Of a stretch of 57,463 bases of DNA, positions 18,831 through 26,651 are shown in pieces. The stretch's first letter is position 1. Each line of letters starts with the position of its first letter. This DNA comes from Kiloniellales bacterium. GTDB taxonomy: Bacteria > Pseudomonadota > Alphaproteobacteria > Kiloniellales > JAKSDN01. Under the pieces are notes generated by a model. The model was given only the letters and a program-made list of their open reading frames with translations, did not search any database and had not been told where the DNA came from. A program made the translations under genes and the position numbers. The DNA is taken from the NCBI GenBank assembly GCA_030064845.1, contig JASJEC010000040.1, forward strand, positions 1-57,463, given 5' to 3'.

Positions 18831-19811
18831 ATGAGCTTTACCATCGTAGAGCAGGCGCCGGCGCGCCTGAACCGCAGCGAACTCGCCGTTCCGGGAAGCA
18901 ATCCCAAGCTGTTCGAGAAGGCAGCCGCCTCGGCGGCCGACGTGGTCTTCCTCGACCTGGAAGACGCGGTGGCGCCCGACGACAAGGTGCAGGCCCGCAA
19001 GAACGTCATCGAGGCGATCAACGATATCGACTGGGGCAGCAAGACCCTGTCGCTCAGGATCAACGGCCTCGACACCCACTACATGTACCGCGACGTGGTC
19101 GACGTGCTGGAGCAGACCAAGGGCCGGCTCGACCTCTTCATGATTCCCAAGGTCGGAACGGCGGCCGACGTCTACGCGGTCGACATGCTGGTCACCCAGA
19201 TCGAGGACGCCATGGGCCGCGAGAAGCGGATCGGCTTCGAGCACATCATCGAGACCGCGCTCGGCATGGCCAACGTCGACGAGATCGCCGCCGCCTCCAA
19301 GCGCAACGAGAGCCTCCACTTCGGCGTCGCCGACTACGCCGCCTCGACCAAGGCGCGAACCACGGTGATCGGCGGTCCCAACGCGCTTTACGGCGTGCTG
19401 ACCGACCAGGAAGAGGGCAAGGAAAGGGACTACCACTGGGGCGACATGTGGCACTACGCCGTCTCGCGCATGGTGGTGGCGGCCCGGGCCAACGGCCTCC
19501 GGCCGATCGACGGCCCCTTCGGCGACTTCTCCGACCCCGACGGCTTCGTCGCCCAGGCCAACCGGGCGGCCTGCCTCGGCTGCGAGGGCAAATGGGCGAT
19601 CCACCCGAGCCAGATCGAGCTGGCCAACAAGGTCAACAGCCCCTCGGAGGCCGAAGTGACCAAGGCCAAGCGGATCCTCGAGGCCATGGAACAGGCCACA
19701 AGGGAGGGCAAGGGCGCGGTCGCGCTCGACGGCCGCCTGATCGACATCGCCTCGATCAAGCAGGCCGAGGTCATGGTCAAGAAGGCCGAGCAGATCGCCG
19801 CGGCCGGCTGA
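18831..19811 (+). CDS. mcl: L-malyl-CoA / beta-methylmalyl-CoA lyase (CoA ester lyase)
   Basis: 326 residues with an AGGGGAAGG box before the ATG. HpcH/HpaI-CitE superfamily TIM barrel. The start ([20 protein letters not shown]), [31 protein letters not shown]-like [42 protein letters not shown] and [10 protein letters not shown] parallel Rhodobacter Mcl1 along its length. It cleaves malyl-CoA to acetyl-CoA and glyoxylate, or beta-methylmalyl-CoA to propionyl-CoA and glyoxylate, as in the ethylmalonyl-CoA or serine cycles or glyoxylate assimilation. It stands alone between xerD and znuA, so which pathway it serves cannot be told here. Confidence 0.88.
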   Translation: MSFTIVEQAPARLNRSELAVPGSNPKLFEKAAASAADVVFLDLEDAVAPDDKVQARKNVIEAINDIDWGSKTLSLRINGLDTHYMYRDVVDVLEQTKGRLDLFMIPKVGTAADVYAVDMLVTQIEDAMGREKRIGFEHIIETALGMANVDEIAAASKRNESLHFGVADYAASTKARTTVIGGPNALYGVLTDQEEGKERDYHWGDMWHYAVSRMVVAARANGLRPIDGPFGDFSDPDGFVAQANRAACLGCEGKWAIHPSQIELANKVNSPSEAEVTKAKRILEAMEQATREGKGAVALDGRLIDIASIKQAEVMVKKAEQIAAAG

Positions 19812-19817
19812 GTTAGC

Positions 19818-19847
19818 GATCCCCCTCTCCTTCGGGAGAGGGGGATC
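19818..19847. terminator. Perfect 13-bp hairpin with TTCG loop after mcl
   Basis: Arms 19818-19830 and 19835-19847 are exact inverted copies (GATCCCCCTCTCC) around a TTCG tetraloop, 7 bp after the mcl stop. There is no T-run, so it may be a stabilising 3' hairpin or a member of the CTCTCC/GGAGAG repeat family also seen at 21161-21272. Confidence 0.6.
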
Positions 19848-19926
19848 GGTCGAGCGCAGTCGCGCTGGCCTTGGCTTCGGCGCCGTGGGCTATTGACTCG
19901 CCCGAACGAGACCCGCTTACTTTCGC

Positions 19927-19941
19927 AACGTTATAACATTT
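19927..19941 (+). promoter_or_regulatory. Candidate Zur operator upstream of znuA
   Basis: The site reads AACGTTATAACATTT, centred on the palindrome GTTATAAC (19930-19937). TATAACATTT (19932-19941) equals one half of the known Zur consensus. It lies 26 bp before the znuA ATG, where binding would block transcription or initiation under zinc sufficiency. Assigned by motif and context only. Confidence 0.55.
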
Positions 19942-19967
19942 AGCCTTTGACCCGAAGGGAACTGCCA

Positions 19968-21122
19968 ATGCCGGTCCTCCGCCAGATCGACGCCCGCAAC
20001 ATGATTCCGCGCCGCCTCTTCGTCGCCGCTGCGCTCCTGCCGCTGGTCGGCGTACCGCTTCAGGCCGCGGCCGCGCCCAAGGTCGTCACCAGCATTCCCC
20101 CGGTGCACAGCCTGGTCGCCGGCGTCATGGAAGGCGTCGGCGAACCCACGCTGCTGGTGCCCGGCGGCGGCTCGCCCCATGCCTACAATCTGCGCCCCTC
20201 GCAGGCGCGCAGTCTGAGCGAGGCGGATGTCATCTTCTGGGTCGCTCCGGCCTTGGAGGGCTTCATGGTCAAGCCCCTCAAGGCCCTGCCGCGCGACGCG
20301 CGGGTCGTGGAACTCTCCGAGCTGCCGGGGCTCGCCCTGCTGCCGGCCCGTGTCGGCGGCGCCTGGGACGACCACGGCCACGATCACCATGACGACCATG
20401 ACGAGCATGGGCACGACGACCACGCGCACGACGACCACGGCGACAAGGACCACGGGCACGACGATCACGGGCACGAGAAGCACGCCGGTCACGACGACCA
20501 CGCCGATCATGACGACCATGGGCACGACGATCACGGGCACGGGAAGCACGCCGGTCACGACGACCACGCCGATCATGACGACCACGCCGAACACAGCGCC
20601 CACGGCGATCCGCACATCTGGCTCGATCCGCGCAACGGCAAGCTGATCGTGCGGGCGGCGGTCGAGGCGCTCACCGAGCGCGACCCGGCCAATGCGGCGC
20701 GCTACCGGGAGAACGGCGCTGCCGTGGCGGCGCGCCTCGACGCCCTCGACGCCGAGTTGGCAGCCACCTTGGAGCCGGTGCGAGGCCTGCCCTACGTCGT
20801 GTTCCACGACGCCTACCAATACTTCGAGGTCCGCTACGGGATGTCGGCGGTCGGTTCGATCACGCTCAGTCCGGAGCGTGCGCCGGGCGCCAAGAGGCTG
20901 CAGGAGATCCGCGAGAAGATCGTCTCGACGCGGGCCGCCTGTGTGTTCAGCGAGCCGCAGTTCGAGCCCTCGCTGGTCGAGACCGTCGTGAGCGGGACCG
21001 GGGCGAAGACCGCCGAACTCGATCCCCTGGGCGCCCGCTTGCAGCCCGGACCGGCGGCCTACGACCGGCTTCTGCGCAACCTGTCGAAATCGCTGATCAC
21101 CTGCCTCAAGCCGGTCAGCTGA
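19968..21122 (+). CDS. znuA: Zinc ABC transporter periplasmic substrate-binding protein ZnuA (His-rich loop)
   Basis: 384 residues from ATG 19968 after GAAGGGA. Signal peptide residues about 12-35 (RRLFVAAALLPLVGVPLQAAAA). Cluster A-I metal-binding fold: VVTSIPPVHSLVAGVMEGVG, GGSPHAYNLRPSQARSL with a ligand His, then an exceptionally long His/Asp loop (about residues 131-220), then GDPHIWLDPRNGK, VVFHDAYQYFEVRYGM and the C-terminal acidic ligand region. It captures Zn2+ in the periplasm. The His loop contains a recent 66-bp tandem duplication. No znuB or znuC is adjacent, so the permease and ATPase must be elsewhere. Confidence 0.92.
   Translation: MPVLRQIDARNMIPRRLFVAAALLPLVGVPLQAAAAPKVVTSIPPVHSLVAGVMEGVGEPTLLVPGGGSPHAYNLRPSQARSLSEADVIFWVAPALEGFMVKPLKALPRDARVVELSELPGLALLPARVGGAWDDHGHDHHDDHDEHGHDDHAHDDHGDKDHGHDDHGHEKHAGHDDHADHDDHGHDDHGHGKHAGHDDHADHDDHAEHSAHGDPHIWLDPRNGKLIVRAAVEALTERDPANAARYRENGAAVAARLDALDAELAATLEPVRGLPYVVFHDAYQYFEVRYGMSAVGSITLSPERAPGAKRLQEIREKIVSTRAACVFSEPQFEPSLVETVVSGTGAKTAELDPLGARLQPGPAAYDRLLRNLSKSLITCLKPVS
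20454..20583 (+). repeat. 66-bp tandem duplication within znuA His-rich loop
   Basis: A 66-bp unit starting GGGCACGACGATCACG at 20454 recurs from 20520 and runs to about 20583. I see one mismatch between the copies (GAG versus GGG codon). The unit is 22 codons, so the frame is kept and the loop gains 22 residues rich in HD and GH pairs. Confidence 0.85.
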
Positions 21123-21160
21123 CACCGCCGAGGAGCTCGCTGCGGCGGGCTGAACCAAAA

Positions 21161-21272
21161 CGCCCTCACCCTCCCGCTTGCGCGGGTCCCTCCCTCTCCC
21201 ACGGGGAGAGGGTATGATGGGTCCCTGCGGCTGCGCTCCCTCTCCCTCCGGGAGAGGGTCGGGGTGAGGGCG
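21161..21272. repeat. Complex inverted repeat with two internal hairpins between znuA and tenA
   Basis: The outer arms CGCCCTCACC (21161-21170) and its complement (21263-21272) enclose two hairpins with the same stem: CCCTCTCCC at 21192-21200 pairs with 21204-21212, and the same sequence at 21238-21246 pairs with 21250-21258. The whole is cruciform-like. Such CCTCACCC/CCCTCTCCC elements are dispersed in many proteobacterial genomes. It sits between convergent genes and could end transcription from both sides. Confidence 0.8.
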
Positions 21273-21277
21273 ACTGG

Positions 21278-21961
21278 TTAGGCTTTGTAAGCGTCGTCGA
21301 AGAAGGCCTCTTCGAGCTCCATCATGCGCCGGAACAGGCGGGCGAGTTCGTCCTGCCGCGTCGGCGGCATGGCCGGGCCGCGCCGGTCCATGTCCTCGCG
21401 CAGCCAGCCGACGAAGGCCTTGAAGGCCGGGTTGGCGTGGAGCTCGATCCACTCCCGCAGGTAGAAGCGCGCCGGCTGCTTGTCGGCCACGGCGCCGGCC
21501 CAGGCCTCGTAGCACCACTCGGCGGCGAGCAGCACGACCAGCGCGCTCTCGTAGCTGCCGTCCTCGGCTGCTTCCGCCAGGACCTCGCCGAAGGCCTGCC
21601 CGATCTGTCCGGGACCGGCGGACTGCCATTCCGCCTCCGGCACGCCGAGCGCCTCGAAGGAGCGCAGGAAGTAGTCGTTCTCCTCGCTGGTGACCGCGGC
21701 GAGGAAAGCGGCCAGACTGCTCTGGGGCGGCATGTCGGGCGCCACGACGATGGCGTGGGCGACGTGGCGCACCAGGGCGTCGATGAAGCCGTAGTCCTCG
21801 ATCAGGTAGCGCCGGTAGACCGCGTCGGGCAGGCTGTCGTCGGCCAGCTCGCGGGTGAAGCGGTGCCCGACCGCGGCCGACCAGAAGGGCTCCGCCTCGG
21901 CCTTGAGCCAGTCCGAGAAGCGCGCCCCGGGCCGGCCGGCGGCGTAGTCCCCGAAGTCCAT
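21278..21961 (-). CDS. tenA: TenA family protein (thiaminase II-like / aminopyrimidine salvage)
   Basis: 227 residues, all helical TenA fold: FSDWLKAEAEPFWSAAVGHRF, YRRYLIEDYGFIDALVRHVAHA, AVTSEENDYFLRSF, LLAAEWCYEAWA, then REWIELHANPAFKAFVGWL. TenA hydrolyses degraded-thiamine pyrimidines to HMP for salvage. The EWCYEAW segment looks more like the TenA_E than the classic Cys-nucleophile TenA_C group. It starts 1 bp after the stop of thiY, in an operon under a TPP riboswitch, which supports a thiamine-salvage role. Confidence 0.88.
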   Translation of the reverse strand: MDFGDYAAGRPGARFSDWLKAEAEPFWSAAVGHRFTRELADDSLPDAVYRRYLIEDYGFIDALVRHVAHAIVVAPDMPPQSSLAAFLAAVTSEENDYFLRSFEALGVPEAEWQSAGPGQIGQAFGEVLAEAAEDGSYESALVVLLAAEWCYEAWAGAVADKQPARFYLREWIELHANPAFKAFVGWLREDMDRRGPAMPPTRQDELARLFRRMMELEEAFFDDAYKA

Positions 21962-21962
21962 G

Positions 21963-22973
21963 CTAGTTTCCTGCGGGGGCGGGCAGCTCCACCGCGTAGC
22001 TCGCGGTCGGCGGCAGCTGCTTGACGATGCCGCGCGCCATCAGGAACTTCCCGAAGGCCTCGTAGCGCCTGCGATCGAGGGCGGCCGGCCGCAGGGCGAA
22101 GCGCGGCAGGGTGTCGCGCCAGGCGCGGCGGTTCAGCTCGTCATCCAGTCCGGCCTTGTAGCCGGCGAAGAGCTTCCAGGACTCGTCCTGGTGGTTGATC
22201 AAGTAGAGCACCCCGCGCTCGACCGCCGAGACGAACTTGGCCAGCGCCGCGTCCCCGACCCGGTCCTTGTGGGCCACGATGATCAGCTCGTCGTAGGCCG
22301 GCACACCCTCTTCCTCGACGTAGAAGGCCCGCCCCTTGCGGCCCTCGATGGCCAGCTGGTTGAGCTCGAAGTTGCGGTAGGCGCCGATCACCGCGTCGAC
22401 CTGTCCGGACAACAGCGAGGGACTGAGCGAGAAGTTCACGTTGATCAGCTCGATATCGCTGAGGGTGAGGCCGTGGCGCTCCAGCATGGCGCCGAGGATC
22501 GCGTCCTCGAAGCCGCCGACCGAGAAGCCGACCTTGCGGCCCTTGAGGTCGGCGACGGACTTCACCGGGCCGTCGGCCAGCACCAGCAGGGTGGTCAGCG
22601 GCGTCGCCACCAGGGTGCCGATGCGCACCAGGGGCAGGCCCGCCGCCGCCTGAATGTGGAGCTGGGGCTGGTAGGAGATCGCGATGTCGGCCTTGCCGGC
22701 GGCGACCAGCTTGGGCGGGTCGTTGGGATCGGCCGGCTCGATCATCTCGACCTTCAGGCCGGCCTCCTCGAAGTAGCCCTTCTGCTGGGCCACGATGAGT
22801 GGCCCGTGGTCCGGGTTGACGAACCAGTCGAGCAGGACCGTGAGCTTGGTCTCGGCGGCGGCCGGCTGGACCCAGGTCAGGGAAGCGGCCGCGAGCAGCA
22901 GGGCGGCGGCGAGGCCGGACCCCAGGGGCTTGATGAGCGGCGGCTTGATGGGCAGGGGCTTGATGAAACGCAT
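21963..22973 (-). CDS. thiY: ABC transporter substrate-binding protein ThiY (HMP/FAMP, NMT1/THI5-like)
   Basis: 336 residues with a GGAGGG box 8 nt upstream. Signal peptide to about residue 41 (GLAAALLLAAASLTWVQPAAA), with an odd IKPL-repeat n-region. NMT1 fold: LTVLLDWFVNPDHGPLIVAQ, GYFEEAGLKVEMIEPADPNDPPKLVAAGKADIAIS, LKGRKVGFSVGGFEDA. It binds formylaminopyrimidine/HMP-type thiamine precursors in the periplasm. It is 72 bp downstream of a TPP riboswitch and followed by tenA. ThiX/ThiZ permease and ATPase genes are not here. Confidence 0.9.
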   Translation of the reverse strand: MRFIKPLPIKPPLIKPLGSGLAAALLLAAASLTWVQPAAAETKLTVLLDWFVNPDHGPLIVAQQKGYFEEAGLKVEMIEPADPNDPPKLVAAGKADIAISYQPQLHIQAAAGLPLVRIGTLVATPLTTLLVLADGPVKSVADLKGRKVGFSVGGFEDAILGAMLERHGLTLSDIELINVNFSLSPSLLSGQVDAVIGAYRNFELNQLAIEGRKGRAFYVEEEGVPAYDELIIVAHKDRVGDAALAKFVSAVERGVLYLINHQDESWKLFAGYKAGLDDELNRRAWRDTLPRFALRPAALDRRRYEAFGKFLMARGIVKQLPPTASYAVELPAPAGN

Positions 22974-23045
22974 GACGTGTACCCTCCAGATCGTCGCGAG
23001 CGATCCAGGGCGCTTGTCGGGGTGCAGTTGGGGACCTTGCGGGTT

Positions 23046-23138
23046 CCGTTCCCTGCGCCGGCATGACCCGGATCAGGTTCGAAGGGTCACCGCCGGCATG
23101 GCGGCCTCTCAGCCCGTTCAGGGCTCCCCTAGGAACGG
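23046..23138 (-). promoter_or_regulatory. TPP riboswitch (THI element)
   Basis: On the minus strand the aptamer runs from 23138 to 23046. P1 pairs CCGTTCCT (23138-23131) with GGGAACGG (23053-23046). GGGGAGCCC, CTGAGA (23112-23107), ACCCTTCGAACCTGATC and GGGTCATGCC-type segments are the conserved THI-box parts that bind the pyrimidine and pyrophosphate of TPP. It lies directly upstream of thiY-tenA and should turn them off when TPP is plentiful. Confidence 0.95.
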
Positions 23139-23209
23139 CATGAGCATGGGAGGGCACCCCGGCGCTGTCAAGCGCTCGCAGATTTCGCCTTTTTGCCGCC
23201 GAACAGGCC

Positions 23210-23533
23210 CTAGGCCAGAGGCTCTTCCTCGCGGGGTTCGCTATCCTGCCAGCCGCCGCCTTCCGTCATGATGCAGGTGGCGCCGCCGGGTAGGGTGACC
23301 AGGATCGTCCAATTGCCGCGCGGGCCGACGAAGAGTTCGAGAAGCTTGCCGTCCGTGGTGATACCCAGCCCGCTTCGCTGCTCGTCGAACTGCTGTTCCA
23401 GCTTCTTCACGAAGTAATCGTGCTCGGCGCAATAGCGGAGCTGCGCGTCGGCGGACGATCCCGCCGCGGTCAGAACCGTGGTCGACGCCAGCGTCGCCAG
23501 AACATATCCCGTCACATGCCGCAGAACGGCCAT
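23210..23533 (-). CDS. Small exported hypothetical protein
   Basis: 107 residues from ATG 23533-23531 behind AGGAGAGG. N-terminal signal (LRHVTGYVLATLASTTVLTAAGSSADAQ), then a compact domain with two cysteines (RYCAEHDYF, ATCIMTEGGGW) that could form a disulfide. LELFVGPRGNWTILVTLPGG followed by the Cys is a pattern I have seen in unnamed alphaproteobacterial periplasmic proteins. It ends 71 bp before the TPP riboswitch, same strand, and may be transcribed into it. Function unknown. Confidence 0.7.
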   Translation of the reverse strand: MAVLRHVTGYVLATLASTTVLTAAGSSADAQLRYCAEHDYFVKKLEQQFDEQRSGLGITTDGKLLELFVGPRGNWTILVTLPGGATCIMTEGGGWQDSEPREEEPLA

Positions 23534-23834
23534 CACCTCTCCTCTGCCGGTCCATCCCGCCGGCGACAATCGTTGAATAGTGTCCGAGGCCGAGAAATTG
23601 GCGCTCAAGGACTTAATGACATGTATGGCGGCAAGCCAAAGAATTCCAGGTCAAACAAAGAACCGTTCTGCAATAATAAAAGGTAGGGGGAAAACCGCGA
23701 GCTGTAGGGCCTGAGGGAGCGTAGTTAGATCAAAAATTTGAGTTCTCTCTTATGCAGATACTGCGTTTTACAGCACGCCCGAAAATTTTCTTTTTGTATT
23801 CTCTTCCTGGCACTGCAGTCCAATCGCTGAGACC
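23534..23834. other. AT-rich intergenic region
   Basis: 301 bp between the glyoxalase-like gene and the exported-protein gene, both minus strand. The stretch 23630-23815 is strikingly AT-rich for this genome, with runs such as aataataaaagg, aaaaatttgag and gaaaattttctttttg. It contains the promoter for the exported protein. I see no coding sequence, terminator-grade hairpin or known RNA. Confidence 0.5.
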
Positions 23835-24224
23835 TCAGCCATCCGACTCCGGCGAAGCTGGATCGAGAAACTTCTGGAACTCGATCACATAGCCGTTGGG
23901 GTCCTCGGCGAAGAAGCTGTAGATCCCAAAGGCCTCGATGCGTTCCGGCGGTCCGCGCAACGTCGCCCCGGCGGCTTCCAGGCGGGCGTACCAGGCGTCG
24001 ACCCCGTCGGTCACCAGGGTGATCATGCCGCCCCGGGGCTCGACCACCCGGTCCTCGAAGGCGCGGCAGACTCCGATGAAGCTCGACGGCCCGGTCCGGA
24101 AGATGCGCGCCGCGCCCTCGTCGCGCACGACCGGCAGGCCGAGGAGACCGCCGTAGAAGGCGGCGGTCCGCTCCAGGTCCTCGGTGTAGACCCAGGTGAT
24201 CTGCTGGTCGATCGGGATCGGCAT
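23835..24224 (-). CDS. VOC family protein (glyoxalase/bleomycin-resistance fold)
   Basis: 129 residues from ATG 24224-24222; in-frame ATGs at 24266 and 24242 are alternatives. Paired beta-alpha-beta-beta-beta modules: ITWVYTEDLERTAAFYGGLLGLPVVRDEG at the start and YSFFAEDPNGYVIEFQKF at the end, the latter with the metal-ligand Glu typical of VOC proteins. VDAWYARLEAAGATLRGPPE is the central linker. Substrate unknown. It is a single gene divergent from accA. Confidence 0.87.
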   Translation of the reverse strand: MPIPIDQQITWVYTEDLERTAAFYGGLLGLPVVRDEGAARIFRTGPSSFIGVCRAFEDRVVEPRGGMITLVTDGVDAWYARLEAAGATLRGPPERIEAFGIYSFFAEDPNGYVIEFQKFLDPASPESDG

Positions 24225-24359
24225 GGCGTCGCCGAGGAGCATAGACCGGCGGCCGAAAGGCTCCAATCCCGAGAAATCCCCGGGAAACGCAGGCTCCTTT
24301 ACCCCGCGTTAACCACGATTGGGTTCGCCTAGGCTCAGGGGCTGTGATAGAGAAGGGCG

Positions 24360-25313
24360 ATGCAGCACTACCTGGATTTCGAAAAGCCGATTGCCGACCT
24401 CGAAGGCAAGGTCGAGGAGCTCCGGCACCTGACCAACGAAGGCGACCTCAACATCGCCGAAGAGGTCGGGCGCCTGCAGACCAAGGCCGAGCGCCTGCTG
24501 CGCCAGACCTACGCCAAGCTCTCCGCCTGGCAGAAGACCCAGGTGGCGCGGCATCCCGAGCGGCCCCACTTCCGCGATTATGTGGCGCTGCTGGTTGACG
24601 ACTTCACGCCGCTCGCCGGCGACCGGGCCTACGCGGAGGACCAGGCGATCATCGGCGGCATCGGCCGCTTCCGCGGCTACACCGCCATGGTGATTGGCCA
24701 CGAGAAGGGCCACGACACGGCGACCCGGGTGCAGCACAACTTCGGCATGGCGCGCCCCGAGGGCTACCGCAAGGCCGAGCGCCTGATGCAGCTGGCCGAC
24801 CGCCACCGCATTCCGGTGATCACGCTGGTCGACACCGCCGGCGCCTACCCGGGCATCGGCGCCGAGGAGCGCGGCCAGTCCGAGGCGCTCGCCTGCTGCA
24901 TCGAGACCTGCCTCCGGCTCGAGGTGCCGCTGATCTCGGCGATCATCGGCGAGGGCGGGTCGGGCGGCGCCATCGCGCTCGCCGCCGCCAACCACGTCAT
25001 CATGCTGGAGCACTCGATCTACTCGGTGATCTCGCCCGAGGCCTGCGCCGCGATCCTCTGGCGCACCGGCGAGCAGGCCCAGGATGCGGCCGAGGCGCTG
25101 AAGCACACGGCCCAGGACCTGCTCAAGCTCGGCGTCATCGACGAGATCGTGCCCGAGCCCCTGGGCGGCGCCCACCGCGACCCCGAGGCCACGATAGAGG
25201 CCCTGGGCGACCGGCTCGAGAAGGCGCTGGTCGCCCACATGTCCGGCGACGAAGACCCGCGCGCGGCGCGCCGCCAGAAGTTCCTCGACATGGGCCGCAA
25301 AGGGCTCTCCTGA
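24360..25313 (+). CDS. accA: Acetyl-CoA carboxylase carboxyltransferase subunit alpha
   Basis: 317 residues with GAAGGG upstream. Transfers carboxyl from carboxybiotin to acetyl-CoA with AccD, the first step of fatty acid synthesis. N-terminal coiled helices ([18 protein letters not shown]), then the crotonase-like core: [65 protein letters not shown] and [14 protein letters not shown]. Full length. Related genomes usually place accA next to xerD; here about 5.6 kb of mcl, znuA and thiamine-salvage genes intervene. Confidence 0.97.
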   Translation: MQHYLDFEKPIADLEGKVEELRHLTNEGDLNIAEEVGRLQTKAERLLRQTYAKLSAWQKTQVARHPERPHFRDYVALLVDDFTPLAGDRAYAEDQAIIGGIGRFRGYTAMVIGHEKGHDTATRVQHNFGMARPEGYRKAERLMQLADRHRIPVITLVDTAGAYPGIGAEERGQSEALACCIETCLRLEVPLISAIIGEGGSGGAIALAAANHVIMLEHSIYSVISPEACAAILWRTGEQAQDAAEALKHTAQDLLKLGVIDEIVPEPLGGAHRDPEATIEALGDRLEKALVAHMSGDEDPRAARRQKFLDMGRKGLS

Positions 25314-25454
25314 GCCGGGCGTTGCGCCGCCGTCGGGGCGACCGATATCCCCTCCCAAAGTGCGCGAAAGACTGCTAATCACTAGCGGACGGCCGCCCTC
25401 GACCTCCGAGGCGGAAAGGGAAGCGGCCGGGCTACACAGCGGGATCATGAACCC

Positions 25455-26648
25455 ATGGCATCAAACCTGACGGCCGAGCAACTGGCGCTCCGGGACCGGG
25501 CGCGGCAGTTGGCCGAGGACGTTATCGCGCCGCGTGCGGCGGAGATCGACCGCAGCGAAGAGTATCCCTGGAACAACGTCGCCGACCTCAAGAAGGCGGG
25601 CTTCTTCGGCATGACGATCCCCGAGGCCTATGGCGGGCAGGGCCTGGGCTATCTGGAGGCCGTCCTGGTGATCGAGGAGATGGCCAAGGTTTGCGGCGTC
25701 ACCGCGCGCATCGTGGTCGAGGCCAACATGGGGGCGGTCGGCGCGATCATGGCCTACGGGACGGAGGAGCAGAAGCGCCTGGCCGCCGGCCTGGTGCTCG
25801 ACGGCGACAAGCCGGCGATCTGCATCACCGAGCCGGGCGCCGGCAGCGCCGCCACCGAGATGACCACGCGGGCCGACCGCAGGGGCGACGACTACGTGCT
25901 CAACGGGCAGAAGCACTGGATCACCGGCGGCGGCGTCTCGCGCCTCCATCTGGTCTTCGCCCGGGTCTTCGAGGACGGCCTGGAGCAGGGCATCGGCGGC
26001 TTCATCGCGCTCAAGGACGAGGCCGGCCTCAGGGTCGGCGAGCGCGAGCCGACCATGGGCCTGCGCGGCATTCCCGAGACCAAGATGTACTTCGAAGACC
26101 TGGTGCTGCCCAAGGAGCGCCTGCTGCTGCCGCCCCAGGGGCTCAGGCGCGGTTTCGGCGCACTCATGGAGGCCTACAACGGCCAGCGCACCGGGGCGGC
26201 CACGGTCTCCCTGGGCCTCGCCGCGGGCGCCTACGAGGCGGCGGTCGACTACGCGAAGAAGCGCGAGCAGTTCGGCCGGCCGATCTGCGAGTTCCAGGGC
26301 CTGCAGTGGATGCTGGCCGACATGGCGACCCAGATCTCGGCGGCCCGCGCCCTGGTCCACAAGGCGGCCGACTGCGACGGCTTCCCCGACGTGATGGACG
26401 CGGCCCAGGCCAAGGTCTTCGCTTCCGAGATGGCGATCAAGGTCACCAACGACGCGCTCCAGGTCTTCGGCGCCGCCGGCTACTCCCGCAACAACGCCAT
26501 GGAGCGCCGGGTGCGCGACGCCCGCATGTTCACGATCGGCGGCGGCACGGCGCAGATCCTACGCACGGTAATCGCGAGCAAGCTGCTGGAGCGCAAGCTG
26601 CCGCAGACCCGCGACGGCTACCTCAACCTGACCCGCGCGGCGGAGTAG
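25455..26648 (+). CDS. Acyl-CoA dehydrogenase-fold flavoprotein, candidate 3-sulfinopropionyl-CoA desulfinase
   Basis: 397 residues with a full ACAD architecture: N-terminal helical domain (to about 115), middle beta domain (ICITEPGAGSAATEM, NGQKHWITGG) and C-terminal helices (KKREQFGRPICEFQGLQWMLADM). The catalytic Glu is missing at both known places: the MCAD position reads IGGGTAQ (G363) and the isovaleryl-CoA dehydrogenase position reads NGQRTG (Q244). R85 and Q244 match in place the Arg84/Gln246 that I recall for the desulfinase Acd-DPN7 of Advenella, which releases sulfite from 3-sulfinopropionyl-CoA without redox. It is 3 bp upstream of the ThDP enzyme, heading a four-gene operon. Ordinary dehydrogenation seems unlikely; the substrate is inferred. 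Confidence 0.75.
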   Translation: MASNLTAEQLALRDRARQLAEDVIAPRAAEIDRSEEYPWNNVADLKKAGFFGMTIPEAYGGQGLGYLEAVLVIEEMAKVCGVTARIVVEANMGAVGAIMAYGTEEQKRLAAGLVLDGDKPAICITEPGAGSAATEMTTRADRRGDDYVLNGQKHWITGGGVSRLHLVFARVFEDGLEQGIGGFIALKDEAGLRVGEREPTMGLRGIPETKMYFEDLVLPKERLLLPPQGLRRGFGALMEAYNGQRTGAATVSLGLAAGAYEAAVDYAKKREQFGRPICEFQGLQWMLADMATQISAARALVHKAADCDGFPDVMDAAQAKVFASEMAIKVTNDALQVFGAAGYSRNNAMERRVRDARMFTIGGGTAQILRTVIASKLLERKLPQTRDGYLNLTRAAE

Positions 26649-26651
26649 CCC

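Noticed and set aside
20454-20583. Direct repeats that might suggest a CRISPR array
   Set aside because: Only two adjacent copies without spacers, in frame inside znuA; a tandem duplication.
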